64,000 nt of DNA from UA16 sp002292325 (GTDB taxonomy: Bacteria > Bacteroidota > Bacteroidia > Flavobacteriales_D > Sanyastnellaceae). The position numbers were made by a program, and so were the translations under genes. A model generated the notes under the pieces. The model was given only the letters and a program-made list of their open reading frames with translations, did no database searches and was not told where the DNA came from. Positions 18,495 to 27,537 of the stretch are shown here, piece by piece (position 1 is the stretch's first letter; every line of letters begins with the position of its first letter). The DNA lies in the NCBI GenBank assembly GCA_943788645.1, contig CALSRC010000017.1, positions 62,001-126,000 of the forward strand. The letters are read 5' to 3'.

Positions 18495-19799
18495 CTAATT
18501 GTAAGACTCAATATACTGTGGGCATATTTGCAAGTACCTGACATGCTTGCGGCTCCAAAGTGAAGCATTGGAGCGGCTCCACGAACACCCAATTCTCACT
18601 GAACCAGACGTCCAATCGCTTCGTTGTCGCCACCCAACTGGCAGTGCATCTGAATCAAATTCACGCCATGACATGGCAGCAAATAGTCGCCAATCTGTAT
18701 TGAGCTTCAACTCCGCTCTGCCATCCAACCGGAACGTTCTAAACGAATACCCGTCCCATCCAGCCTGAGTGAATGCATGCTGCTCAACCCAAACCTCATC
18801 CATCATCGTTCCGGAGATACACGCATTCCAACGCGGTTGTTCAGTCCTTAACCAAAAGCCAGCTTGTTTCTGCTGTGAATCGAATTCCAACCGGGCAACA
18901 TCATCACGCTTCTTCCACAACAAACTCAAGCCGCTTTTTACACCATTCCAAACCGGAAAGTCATAGCCTAAACTGCCATATGCAATCAACCAATGGCGCG
19001 GAGAAGCTGTGAATCCATCCTCCAAAGAAACCGAATTCGTCCGCATGAAGTTTGGAGAAAGGTGGGCAGCATCACCGCCTCGCCAGTCTCGAAAGTTCCA
19101 TTGTCGGTAAGCGGCTTTGAACACAAGTTTACCCGCAGGCTGTGTGCGCGATTGGCCTATTTTGTGAAGACGAAATTGACCGCGTTTTCGTTTGAATAAT
19201 GACCATCGTAACTCTGAGCCCATCGCAAATTCATTGCGACTGTATCCGAGCGTCGAAGCGTAATCCAAGGTCCCTTGACGAACAAATATTTTAGCTTTTT
19301 TGTGGCGATCTTCCAGTTGCAACCACCAATGACCTGCCCACTCGGATTGCAGAAACAGCTTCCAATCTTCTCTTCCTCGCACATCTTGTTCCAGTTTGTT
19401 GCCGTTCCTAAACGAACCTTTCAAGCCTGTAACCACTGAACCATTCAGTTGCCGCTGAAACAAAAAATCAGCAATGACCAAGTGGCGTCCTTTGATTTCA
19501 GCTTGTGAAAAAGACTCGGTCTCCGCAGTGCCTCGCCAACTGAAGCTTGTGGAGCTGTTTTCCCAATCACCTGCAAGAGTCACATGGCGGCATTCAAAAG
19601 AAGTCGGACCGGCACTCAAATCACGCTCAGCTGCCCGGTACATGGGGTTGACAGCCACCCCCATCCCGAACTGAGCAAACGCTTCGTGATGCACGGTTTG
19701 TGCTTGCATCGTTACCGCGTTGAACCCACAGACGAGTGCCCCACATAAAAGAAGGTGAGTAACACGAGGAATAGCAGGTAGAAAGAAGGCTCCGGACAT
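18495..19799 (-). CDS. Unknown predicted outer-membrane beta-barrel protein in the nucleoside operon
   Basis: A 434-residue protein of no family I recognise. A signal peptide with a hydrophobic core (LLLCGALVCGFNAVTMQAQ) ends near residue 34. The rest is full of alternating polar/aromatic stretches such as HWWLQLEDRH, RQWNFRDWRGGD and WRLFAAMSWREF, rich in Trp, Arg and Phe and free of long hydrophobic helices, as in outer-membrane barrels. The C-terminus (QICPQYIESYN) is not the classic terminal aromatic signature. It lies 37 bases after cdd and 17 bases before nupC, so it may serve nucleoside passage across the outer membrane, but that is inference from position only. Confidence 0.75.
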   Translation of the reverse strand: MSGAFFLPAIPRVTHLLLCGALVCGFNAVTMQAQTVHHEAFAQFGMGVAVNPMYRAAERDLSAGPTSFECRHVTLAGDWENSSTSFSWRGTAETESFSQAEIKGRHLVIADFLFQRQLNGSVVTGLKGSFRNGNKLEQDVRGREDWKLFLQSEWAGHWWLQLEDRHKKAKIFVRQGTLDYASTLGYSRNEFAMGSELRWSLFKRKRGQFRLHKIGQSRTQPAGKLVFKAAYRQWNFRDWRGGDAAHLSPNFMRTNSVSLEDGFTASPRHWLIAYGSLGYDFPVWNGVKSGLSLLWKKRDDVARLEFDSQQKQAGFWLRTEQPRWNACISGTMMDEVWVEQHAFTQAGWDGYSFRTFRLDGRAELKLNTDWRLFAAMSWREFDSDALPVGWRQRSDWTSGSVRIGCSWSRSNASLWSRKHVRYLQICPQYIESYN

Positions 19800-19836
19800 G
19801 GTCCGGTTTTACGAAAACCACACGAATTGGTTGCGC

Positions 19837-20310
19837 TCAGCGAGGCAACTGAAATGTCAAGGGCATAAACTGGCGGAGATTCGGAGAAACAAGCACATTG
19901 CTAGAACCCGTTTGCATGAGCATTCGAATGCTCTCCTCTTGCCTCATCTCGGTTTCCAGCATGACTTGACGACAACCGCCGCAGGGCGAAAAATTCAATA
20001 CAGGCATATCGGAATTGGTTACCACCGCAACTTCCAAGATGCGCTCCTTGGGTCGTTGGGCACCCGCACTGAAAAACACCACACGCTCTGCGCACAAACC
20101 GCTTGGGTACGCCATGTTTTCTTGATTGCTCCCGCTCATAATTTCGCCTGATTCTAGACGAACTGCAGCTCCAACATGGAACGACGAATAAGGCGCATAC
20201 GCATTTTTGCTGGCGTCATGCGCAGCTTGAAGCAAGGCCTGGTCGCTTGGCGAAAGTCCCTCGAAGGACCATTCTTCCAAACTGAATTCTCGGGTAATGG
20301 AGCGAATCAT
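19837..20310 (-). CDS. cdd: Cytidine deaminase
   Basis: It deaminates cytidine and deoxycytidine to uridine and deoxyuridine, feeding the DeoA-type phosphorylase downstream. The zinc site is clear: the CAE motif in SGLCAERVV supplies one Cys ligand and the catalytic Glu, and SPCGGCRQ supplies two more Cys. The AYAPYSSFHVGAA segment is the usual substrate-binding start of the fold. The ATG at 20310 (MIRSITREFSLEEW) gives 157 residues and is preferred over the upstream in-frame ATG at 20361, which would run almost into the divergent AMP nucleosidase gene. It is the first gene of the minus-strand nucleoside operon. Confidence 0.93.
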   Translation of the reverse strand: MIRSITREFSLEEWSFEGLSPSDQALLQAAHDASKNAYAPYSSFHVGAAVRLESGEIMSGSNQENMAYPSGLCAERVVFFSAGAQRPKERILEVAVVTNSDMPVLNFSPCGGCRQVMLETEMRQEESIRMLMQTGSSNVLVSPNLRQFMPLTFQLPR

Positions 20311-20363
20311 ATATGCATAAGTACGCAATTTTTCGTGGAAGGTTGCTGATGTACCTTGCAAGC

Positions 20364-21137
20364 ATGCGAAATAAGCAAGACATTGTATCCAACTGGCTTC
20401 CCCGTTACACCGGCATGGCGCTCAATGAATTTGGAAGCCACATCCTCTTGACGAATTTCAGCAATTACCTCGAAAAGTTTGCGGAGTGGAATGCCTGTGA
20501 CATCGTGGGACGGGATAAGGCAATGCCCTGTGCCACTGCTGGAGACACGACCATGATCAACTTCGGCATGGGAAGCGCAAACGCTGCAACGGTCATGGAT
20601 TTACTTTCCGCCATTCAACCTCGAGCCATTTTGTTTTTGGGGAAATGTGGAGCACTGAAAGAGAAGAACCGAATCGGAGATTTGATTCTTCCATTGGCTG
20701 GTATCCGCGGAGAAGGAACATCCAATGATTATTTCCCGCCCGAAGTCCCTGCATTGCCAAGTTTTGCGCTGCAGCGTGCCATCTCTTCCACCGTCCGAGA
20801 TTACAACCGGGATTATTATACCGGATCTGTATATACCACAAACCGACGCGTGTGGGAGCATGACGACACTTTCAAAGCCTATTTAAGAAGTACGCGAGCT
20901 CAAGCAATTGACATGGAAACGGCCACTTTGTTTTCCGTGGGATTTGCGAATCGCTTATCAGTCGGTGCGCTCCTGCTCGTCAGTGACGAACCGATGACAC
21001 CATCGGGGGTCAAAACCGATTCCAGCGATGCTAAGGTGACCACAGAGTTCGTGGATGAGCACATCCAAATCGGTGTAGACTCGCTCAAAGAAATTCAATC
21101 CGAAGGGCGTTCAATCAAGCACTTAAAGTGGCGTTAA
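20364..21137 (+). CDS. amn: AMP nucleosidase
   Basis: It hydrolyses AMP to adenine and ribose 5-phosphate, part of purine salvage and adenylate control. The 257-residue form (start ATG at 20364, MRNKQDIVSNWLPRYTG) has the length and N-terminus of flavobacterial AMP nucleosidases, which lack the extra N-terminal domain of the E. coli enzyme. The phosphorylase-type fold shows in NFGMGSANAATVMDLLSA, FLGKCGAL and the ribose-contacting AIDMETATLF. An upstream in-frame ATG at 20313 is less likely. It is divergent from cdd with only 53 bases between, so the two may share control. Its stop overlaps that of the convergent lipoprotein gene. Confidence 0.92.
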   Translation: MRNKQDIVSNWLPRYTGMALNEFGSHILLTNFSNYLEKFAEWNACDIVGRDKAMPCATAGDTTMINFGMGSANAATVMDLLSAIQPRAILFLGKCGALKEKNRIGDLILPLAGIRGEGTSNDYFPPEVPALPSFALQRAISSTVRDYNRDYYTGSVYTTNRRVWEHDDTFKAYLRSTRAQAIDMETATLFSVGFANRLSVGALLLVSDEPMTPSGVKTDSSDAKVTTEFVDEHIQIGVDSLKEIQSEGRSIKHLKWR

Positions 21138-21568
21138 AAATCGCCGTCGTCGACGGTTAAGGTGTAACGATGAAGCCAATTGGCTGGCACTTTGTTGAGT
21201 TCTTCCGTTCTGATGACCCAGGCGTCGGTTTCCATCCAGTTTTTCGAACTCAACGCACCAGAATCATCGTAGATAAATAAGGTGTCAATGAAACTTGCTG
21301 GTGCCCACGCATTGGGTTGGCCACCTAAGACGTCATTGGCACCTAGGAGCATCGTCGTTCCGGCGGGGACAAGCCTTGTCTCCGGCGGCAAACCAGCATA
21401 GTCCCATGATTTGTGAACGACCGTCAATTCAGAGCTAGATTGGTTCTCTAAGCTCCATTCCAAGCGCGTATTTCCTTCACAAGAAACCAACGCAATGAGG
21501 AGCATCAAAAGTCCCAAAACAGGACATGAGGTTTGATATGAGAAAAGTCTGAAATGGGGCATGGTCAT
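21134..21568 (-). CDS. Small lipoprotein of unknown function
   Basis: A 144-residue protein with no family I recognise. A hydrophobic segment (VLGLLMLLIALVSC) ends in a lipobox Cys, so the mature part (~114 residues) is probably lipid-anchored. It contains ENQSSSELTVVHKSWDYAG and a C-terminal LHRYTLTVDDGDF, suggesting a small beta-sandwich. An alternative start at 21562 (MPHFRLF) fits the putative promoter equally well. It is a single gene, convergent and overlapping by four bases with amn. Confidence 0.75.
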   Translation of the reverse strand: MTMPHFRLFSYQTSCPVLGLLMLLIALVSCEGNTRLEWSLENQSSSELTVVHKSWDYAGLPPETRLVPAGTTMLLGANDVLGGQPNAWAPASFIDTLFIYDDSGALSSKNWMETDAWVIRTEELNKVPANWLHRYTLTVDDGDF

Positions 21569-21579
21569 TGGATTGCATG

Positions 21580-21587
21580 CAAATATA
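21580..21587 (-). promoter_or_regulatory. Putative -7 element for the small lipoprotein gene
   Basis: The minus strand reads TATATTTG, an exact TAnnTTTG match, 11-17 bases before the possible starts at 21568 and 21562. No clear -33 TTG is seen, and the leader would be very short. Confidence 0.3.
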
Positions 21588-21645
21588 ACAGCGAATCCAG
21601 CAAGGCATCACCCGCACCAGGCTTGCTTATCCACTAACGTTCGAA

Positions 21646-22056
21646 TTAGGCACCCAGCGAAACCGCATCATCGTCTGCCATGAAATCTTGTGCATCCATG
21701 AATCGATGCAAATGCGAATGCACCGAACGTGGATCCAATCGGATCCATTGATCTGCATTATTGGCATTGACCGACTCGGTAAAATCAGCTTCATAGATTG
21801 CACCCATATCACAGAGTTCGTGCCAAATTACGCTGGCATTTTTCACAGACAGTTCTCCTCTCGCACATCTGTTTTCCCATAGCGTAACGGCATCCTCCAC
21901 ATCGTCGAATGGCAATTGACTTAACAATTCTACAATCGGACCTTCCACCCTGGCAAATAGGCCTGAACTTGGTATGCGTAACACCAAAGATTCAGCATCA
22001 AAGTCAGCCATTGCATTGGGGTTCCAGTAGTACGCCATTTTTGTAATTGTTTCCAC
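21646..22056 (-). CDS. Hypothetical protein, possible PqqD/RRE-like winged helix
   Basis: A 136-residue soluble acidic protein; METITKMAYY may start at the second Met (22038). I do not recognise the family with confidence. Its first ~90 residues follow the order short beta strands (AESLVLRIPSSGLFARVEG), a helix (PIVELLSQL), an acidic loop, then helices (VKNASVIWHELCDMGAIYE), which resembles the PqqD-like RiPP recognition fold. No RiPP maturase, peptide or transporter gene is nearby, so that reading is tentative. It is flanked by an unrelated lipoprotein gene and divergent acs. Confidence 0.7.
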   Translation of the reverse strand: METITKMAYYWNPNAMADFDAESLVLRIPSSGLFARVEGPIVELLSQLPFDDVEDAVTLWENRCARGELSVKNASVIWHELCDMGAIYEADFTESVNANNADQWIRLDPRSVHSHLHRFMDAQDFMADDDAVSLGA

Positions 22057-22156
22057 TCTTTACGCGTCCGTCGCGCAAATCGTTTCACTTTCTGCGGTAT
22101 TTCGACGGTATTTCTTAATTTGCTGCAACTCGCTTACAAAATCTTAGCCACTTCCC

Positions 22157-24082
22157 ATGAGCTTGCGTTTACAGTCTTTTAAGGAATATCAGGAGGCGCA
22201 ACGGACAGCAAAAAACGATCCTGATGGGTTCTGGGATGGAATTGCCAGCCAATTCCAATGGATCAAACCCCACCATCAGACCCGATCCGGTTCGCTTCAA
22301 GGCGGAGATCTCAAATGGTTTGTTGGCGGACGGCTGAACATTACCGTCAACGCATTGGACCGTCATGCGATCGAACGCGGAAATCAATCGGCCATCATCT
22401 GGGAGCCCAATGACCCGAATCACCTTGGGCAAACTCTTTCGTACAAGGAACTGTACGAAAGGGTGTGCGATATGGGGGCAGCCTTGCGTGCATCTGGGGT
22501 TCAAAAAGGGGACCGTGTAATCTTGTATATGCCCATGACGCCCGAGTTGGCTGTCTCGGTTTTGGCGTGCGCCAGAATCGGTGCGATTCACAGCGTTGTA
22601 TTTGCTGGATTCAGCGCGCAGGCGCTTGCCGACCGCATTCAAGATGCTGGAGCAACAGTCGTCATCACTGCCAACGAAGGGAGACGGGGCCCCAAGATCG
22701 TGCCTCTAAAATCAACCGTTGACGAAGCGCTTGAGCACTGTCCTACTGTCCAATTGGTGATCGTGCAGCGGGTGACCGATTCATCTTGCGCTATGCAGGT
22801 GACTCGAGACGTGTGGTTCAGTGAATTCTTAAATCGCGGCACAGGATTGCCCTGTCCTGCTGAACCGATGGACGCAGAAGATCCATTGTTCATTTTGTAC
22901 ACTTCCGGATCGACAGGAAAACCCAAGGGGGTCGTCCACACCCATGGTGGATACATGGTATACACCGCGTACTCGTTTGCCAATGTGTTTCAATATGAGC
23001 GGGGTGATGTTTATTGGTGCACGGCTGACATCGGATGGATCACCGGACACTCTTACATCATTTATGGACCGCTCTTAAATGGAGCCACGACGATGATGTT
23101 CGAAGGCATACCCACCTATCCTGGACCGGATAGGTTTTGGGCCATCTGCGCTAAACATAAAGTCAATCAATTTTACACGGCTCCTACGGCCATACGAGCG
23201 CTCATGTGCCATGGTGAGGCTCCCGTTCAAGCGCATGACTTGTCAACGCTCAAGGTCCTCGGAACAGTCGGAGAACCCATCAATGAGGAAGCTTGGCATT
23301 GGTACCACGATATCGTTGGGCAGCAAAAGTGTCCCATTGTCGATACGTGGTGGCAAACTGAAACCGGTGGAATCATGCTGAGCGGTCTCGGTTCACTTAG
23401 CCCCCAAAAACCTGCCCATGCAGGATTGCCACTCCCAGGAATCGACCCCGTTTTATTGAACCCTGATGGGACAGAATTACAGGGAGATGACGTGGAAGGG
23501 TTGCTCTGCATAAGCGCACCTTGGCCGAGCATCATTCGCACGACTTATGGCGACCACGAACGTTGCTTGAACACGTATTTCAGGCCATATCCGGGCTATT
23601 ATTTTACCGGCGACGGAGCTCGCCGAGATGCGGACGGGCTCATTCGAGTCATTGGACGGGTCGATGATGTCATCAACGTGTCTGGGCATCGGTTCGGAAC
23701 GGCAGAAATCGAATCGGCCATCAACGAAGCCTCCATAGCAGTGGAATCTGCTGTTGTTGGTTTCGACCATCCGATTAAAGGGCAAGCCATCCATGCTTTT
23801 GTCATTTCAGAGAGTGCATTGGATGAAGCTCAAAAGCAAGTTGCTATTGGCGATGTGCTCGAAGCCGTTGAAAAAGGAATCGGGAAAATTGCTAAACCAG
23901 CACGCGTTCAATTTGTCCAAGGTTTACCCAAAACCCGATCAGGTAAAATCATGCGAAGGATTCTGCGAAAAATTGCCTCAGGAGAATTTGATCAATTCGG
24001 AGACACTTCAACACTTCTTGACCCATCGGTGGTAGATTCCATTAAAATCGATGCTCAAACCACCTGGTTCACTGCCCCTTGA
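22157..24082 (+). CDS. acs: Acetyl-CoA synthetase (AMP-forming)
   Basis: It activates acetate to acetyl-CoA through acetyl-AMP. The 641-residue length is typical. Motifs in order: the P-loop-like TSGSTGKPKGVVHTHGGY, the adenylate-binding DTWWQTETGG, the hinge YYFTGDGARRDADG with GRVDDVINVSGHR, and the C-terminal PKTRSGKIMRRILRKI, whose last-but-one Lys region is the conserved acetylation site. It starts with ATG at 22157 and is divergent from the hypothetical protein. The following gene begins about 50 bases after its stop, so read-through is possible, though the products are unrelated. Confidence 0.96.
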   Translation: MSLRLQSFKEYQEAQRTAKNDPDGFWDGIASQFQWIKPHHQTRSGSLQGGDLKWFVGGRLNITVNALDRHAIERGNQSAIIWEPNDPNHLGQTLSYKELYERVCDMGAALRASGVQKGDRVILYMPMTPELAVSVLACARIGAIHSVVFAGFSAQALADRIQDAGATVVITANEGRRGPKIVPLKSTVDEALEHCPTVQLVIVQRVTDSSCAMQVTRDVWFSEFLNRGTGLPCPAEPMDAEDPLFILYTSGSTGKPKGVVHTHGGYMVYTAYSFANVFQYERGDVYWCTADIGWITGHSYIIYGPLLNGATTMMFEGIPTYPGPDRFWAICAKHKVNQFYTAPTAIRALMCHGEAPVQAHDLSTLKVLGTVGEPINEEAWHWYHDIVGQQKCPIVDTWWQTETGGIMLSGLGSLSPQKPAHAGLPLPGIDPVLLNPDGTELQGDDVEGLLCISAPWPSIIRTTYGDHERCLNTYFRPYPGYYFTGDGARRDADGLIRVIGRVDDVINVSGHRFGTAEIESAINEASIAVESAVVGFDHPIKGQAIHAFVISESALDEAQKQVAIGDVLEAVEKGIGKIAKPARVQFVQGLPKTRSGKIMRRILRKIASGEFDQFGDTSTLLDPSVVDSIKIDAQTTWFTAP

Positions 24083-24132
24083 ATCTCGATTGTTCGAACC
24101 AAATCCCTACCTTGACCCGTCATTATCATCCA

Positions 24133-27100
24133 ATGAACGTCACCAAACATCAACTATGGGCTCTGGCAATCGGCTGTTGCCTTTCGTCCATCGCTTCCGT
24201 TCATGAGGTGAAAGCTCAGATTGACACGGAGTTTTGGTTCGTAGCTCCTGAGGTTTGGGCCAATCACGGCGACAGCCCGACTCTGTTGCGCTTTGCAACA
24301 TTTGATGAGTCGGCCATTGTCACGGTCGAACAACCTGCTAACCCAGCATTTCCCACCCAAACACTCTCTATTCCTGCGAACAGCGTGTCTTCCTTGAATT
24401 TGGCCCCTTGGTTAGTCCAGGTAGAAAACAAGCCGGCCAACACGGTGCTTAACAAGGGGATTAAAATCACATCGACTTCCCTGATTCAGGCATACTACGA
24501 AGTAAATCCGTCAAACAATCTGAATCCCGATATATATGCGCTTAAGGGAAACAATGCGCTGGGGACATCGTTCTATTTGCCTTTTCAGAATTACTTGAAT
24601 AACGGATATACACAGTCAACTGCGGGATTCGACATCGTGGCCACCGAGGACAATACCACAATCGAAATCACGCCTCGGAAACCCATTGTCGGGCACGCCC
24701 AAAACATCACGTTCACCATCACCCTCGACGCAGGGGAAACCTGGAGTGGGCGAGCGACCTCTACAACGGCAGGACAACATCCCTTCGGCAGTGTCGTCAA
24801 TTCAGACAAACCCATTGCCATCACCATCAGTGATGATTCCCTCCAAGGCACCCCCTACGGTGGTTGTGCCGATTTATTTGGCGACCAAATCGTCCCAACT
24901 GAAATTGTAGGCAAAGAGTACATTGCCATCAAGGGAAATCTCAACGGTCCGGACAAAGTGTTCTTCATACCGACCGTTCCGAATACGACCATTTCTGTGA
25001 ACGGCAACCTGGCCTACACGCTGACCGGTCTCACATCGATTTATGTGCATACGCTGAATGCCAACTCAGCATTTTATGAAGCAAGCAATCCGGTTTACGC
25101 ATTGCATCTTACCGGCTTTGGATGTGAAGTTGGCGGCGCTTTACTCCCACCTCTCGTGTGCACGGGATCACAAGAAGTGGCCTTTGTCCGATCGACCAAC
25201 GAATTCATGGGACTCAAAATTCTCGTGCCCGCCGGAGGCGAGGACGACTTTGAATTCAATGGAAATGACAACCTCATTCAAGCAAGTCAATTTTACAACG
25301 TCCCCGGCACGAATGGCGATTGGAAATACGCGAACATCACCGCCTCCTCTTTTGTGCCTGTTCTCTCGTCTTCCCGTGTTTCTAATTCGACAGCGCAATT
25401 CCACTTAGGCATCATCAACGGAGGGGCAAGCTCAGGCACTCGCTACGGCTATTTCAGTAACTATGCGGCTGAATCGTATGTTGTGCAAGTTGACGACAAC
25501 AGCTTGTGCGAGGGCGATGCATTGGAATTGGAAGCCAACACCCTTATCGGGGCCACCTACGACTGGACCGGCCCCAACGGTTTTTCTGGACAAGGGAACC
25601 CCCTCTCCTTTGGGGATGTCACCGAGGGCGACGAGGGCGAATACGTTGTTTCGGGGTTTGTAGGTGCATGCCCCATCGAGAATGACACCTTAAATCTCTT
25701 GGTTTACCCCTTCCCCGATCCGCCCGTTATTTCAGGTGATTCTGTGGTTTGCGAAGGAACACCGTTCGCACTCTCGACGGATACATTGGGCGCTGTCCAA
25801 TACCAATGGGCAGGCCCGGATGGGTTTTATCCAAGCGGACCATCCATTGCGGAGTCCGATGCTACGCTGGATCACGATGGCCTCTATACTCTTGTCATCA
25901 ATGACCACGGTTGCTTATCTGACCCTACGCTTTGGAACCTCGATATCACGCCGGAACAATCGCTCGACATCGACCCCGCATCCGGCACGTTCTGTGCAAC
26001 CGAAAATTTCACGCTTACTGCGGATGAAATCAGCAACGCCTCTTATGAATGGACGGGACCAAACGGCCAGGTTTTAAGCAATCAATTCGGAGTGCAAATC
26101 AACAATGCCCAAGCCGATGATGCGGGATGGTATACCATTACAGGACAAGCAGAGGGCTGTCCGCTGATTGCGGATTCAACATGGGTCGTGATCGCAGCCA
26201 ACCCAGAAATCAACGGCATCGATGCGCCATCCGTGTGCCTCGGAAATGAAGCCATATTCACGGTCGACTTTGACGCCCCTGGCGAGTCGACGGTATGGTG
26301 GTTGAATGCCCTTGGTGATACACTGGGCACAGGCAATCCATGGAGCATTGAAGATGCCGGTTGGCAGGACGCTCAGACATACGCAGCGGTCGTCGGCTCC
26401 GAGGGGTGCTTTTCTCCTCTTGTAGAATTCGACTTTGATTTAGTACCCCCCGAGAACCTCATCATTCTCGACGCGACAAACCAACCGATTGAATCCGACC
26501 AAATATGCCAAAATGATGACTGGGCGTTATTTGGCGAGGGTCCAGCCGGGACGGTCTGGGAATGGAATGGGCCCGGAAGCTTTGATTCCAATGCAGCGGA
26601 TATCACCCTCACCTCTGCACAACCAGACGAAAGTGGCTGGTACATCGCATCGGGAGCGGTTGGCTCTTGCCCAATGAATCCCGATTCTGTTTGGCTGGAC
26701 GTCTACCCTACACCCGAGGCGCCCGAAATTTCGGGGTTCACAGAGATCTGTGAGGGGTCCGATTGGCAATTAATCGGCACAACCAACGGAACAGGCTCCA
26801 TCGAGTGGTACCATCCATTTTGGGGGTTCTTCACTGGAACGAATTGGACCCTTCCGGAAGTTCCTGTCGCCGGGGGTGGAATCTTCGAAGCGTACGTCAC
26901 GGAGTCGGGATGTACTTCACCTGTCGCATATGGAACCCTGGACGTTGCCCCCTTGCCTGATGTCGTGTTACAATCTTTTAATACGATTCTCGTCGAGCAT
27001 TGCCCATTGAACACTCCAGCCCTCGATTTACCTGAATACGACCTGTTGTACAATGCCTCCTGGACGTATACGAACGAAGAAGGAACTTCCACCAATTTTG

Positions 27101-27537
27101 GAGACGGCATTGGTCTTGCCGCGAACAATGATGGATTTTATGAAGTCTTTTTGTCTACTGGCGCACCGTGCGATTTGGAAGCCAACGGAAGCTTTGAAGT
27201 CGAGACGGTGCTTTGTGAGCTCATTGTACCGAATGTGATTTCTCCCAACCAAGATGCTCAAAATGAGCAGTTCGCGTTGCCCGACCTAGCGTACTTCCCC
27301 TTCAGTACATGCACCATTTACAACCGATGGGGTCAAGCAATATTCACCTCAAGCGACTTCGGTAACTCCGCCGGTTGGCAGCCTTCAGCGACTGAAGCAA
27401 GCGAAGGCACCTACTACTACCGCGTCCGCATAAACCGGGTCTCAGGCGACCTCACCATTACCGATGAGAACGGTACCACAACCTACACCGAGCCCGGCGT
27501 TATAGAGTTGGTCGGAAGTTTGACCTTGGTCCGATGA
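24133..27537 (+). CDS. Giant IgGFc-binding-like, Ig-repeat T9SS (type B) surface protein
   Basis: A 1134-residue secreted protein. The ATG at 24133 is preferred to the ORF start inside acs because it leads straight into a signal peptide ending VKAQ. Residues about 30-460 resemble the IgGFc-binding domain of eukaryotic FCGBP (begins IDTEFWFVAPEVWANHGD; contains NLNPDIYALKG, IAIKGNLNGPDKVF and GFGCEVGGALLPP). About 470-1010 are several Ig/PKD-like repeats with YDWTGPNGF-type cores and CEG starts. From about 1032 (VPNVISPNQDAQNEQF, YNRWGQAIF) comes the gliding motility-associated type B T9SS sorting domain. It is a probable adhesin. Its stop overlaps the blh start (ATGA, 27534-27537), and a paralogue follows blh. 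Confidence 0.92.
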   Translation: MNVTKHQLWALAIGCCLSSIASVHEVKAQIDTEFWFVAPEVWANHGDSPTLLRFATFDESAIVTVEQPANPAFPTQTLSIPANSVSSLNLAPWLVQVENKPANTVLNKGIKITSTSLIQAYYEVNPSNNLNPDIYALKGNNALGTSFYLPFQNYLNNGYTQSTAGFDIVATEDNTTIEITPRKPIVGHAQNITFTITLDAGETWSGRATSTTAGQHPFGSVVNSDKPIAITISDDSLQGTPYGGCADLFGDQIVPTEIVGKEYIAIKGNLNGPDKVFFIPTVPNTTISVNGNLAYTLTGLTSIYVHTLNANSAFYEASNPVYALHLTGFGCEVGGALLPPLVCTGSQEVAFVRSTNEFMGLKILVPAGGEDDFEFNGNDNLIQASQFYNVPGTNGDWKYANITASSFVPVLSSSRVSNSTAQFHLGIINGGASSGTRYGYFSNYAAESYVVQVDDNSLCEGDALELEANTLIGATYDWTGPNGFSGQGNPLSFGDVTEGDEGEYVVSGFVGACPIENDTLNLLVYPFPDPPVISGDSVVCEGTPFALSTDTLGAVQYQWAGPDGFYPSGPSIAESDATLDHDGLYTLVINDHGCLSDPTLWNLDITPEQSLDIDPASGTFCATENFTLTADEISNASYEWTGPNGQVLSNQFGVQINNAQADDAGWYTITGQAEGCPLIADSTWVVIAANPEINGIDAPSVCLGNEAIFTVDFDAPGESTVWWLNALGDTLGTGNPWSIEDAGWQDAQTYAAVVGSEGCFSPLVEFDFDLVPPENLIILDATNQPIESDQICQNDDWALFGEGPAGTVWEWNGPGSFDSNAADITLTSAQPDESGWYIASGAVGSCPMNPDSVWLDVYPTPEAPEISGFTEICEGSDWQLIGTTNGTGSIEWYHPFWGFFTGTNWTLPEVPVAGGGIFEAYVTESGCTSPVAYGTLDVAPLPDVVLQSFNTILVEHCPLNTPALDLPEYDLLYNASWTYTNEEGTSTNFGDGIGLAANNDGFYEVFLSTGAPCDLEANGSFEVETVLCELIVPNVISPNQDAQNEQFALPDLAYFPFSTCTIYNRWGQAIFTSSDFGNSAGWQPSATEASEGTYYYRVRINRVSGDLTITDENGTTTYTEPGVIELVGSLTLVR

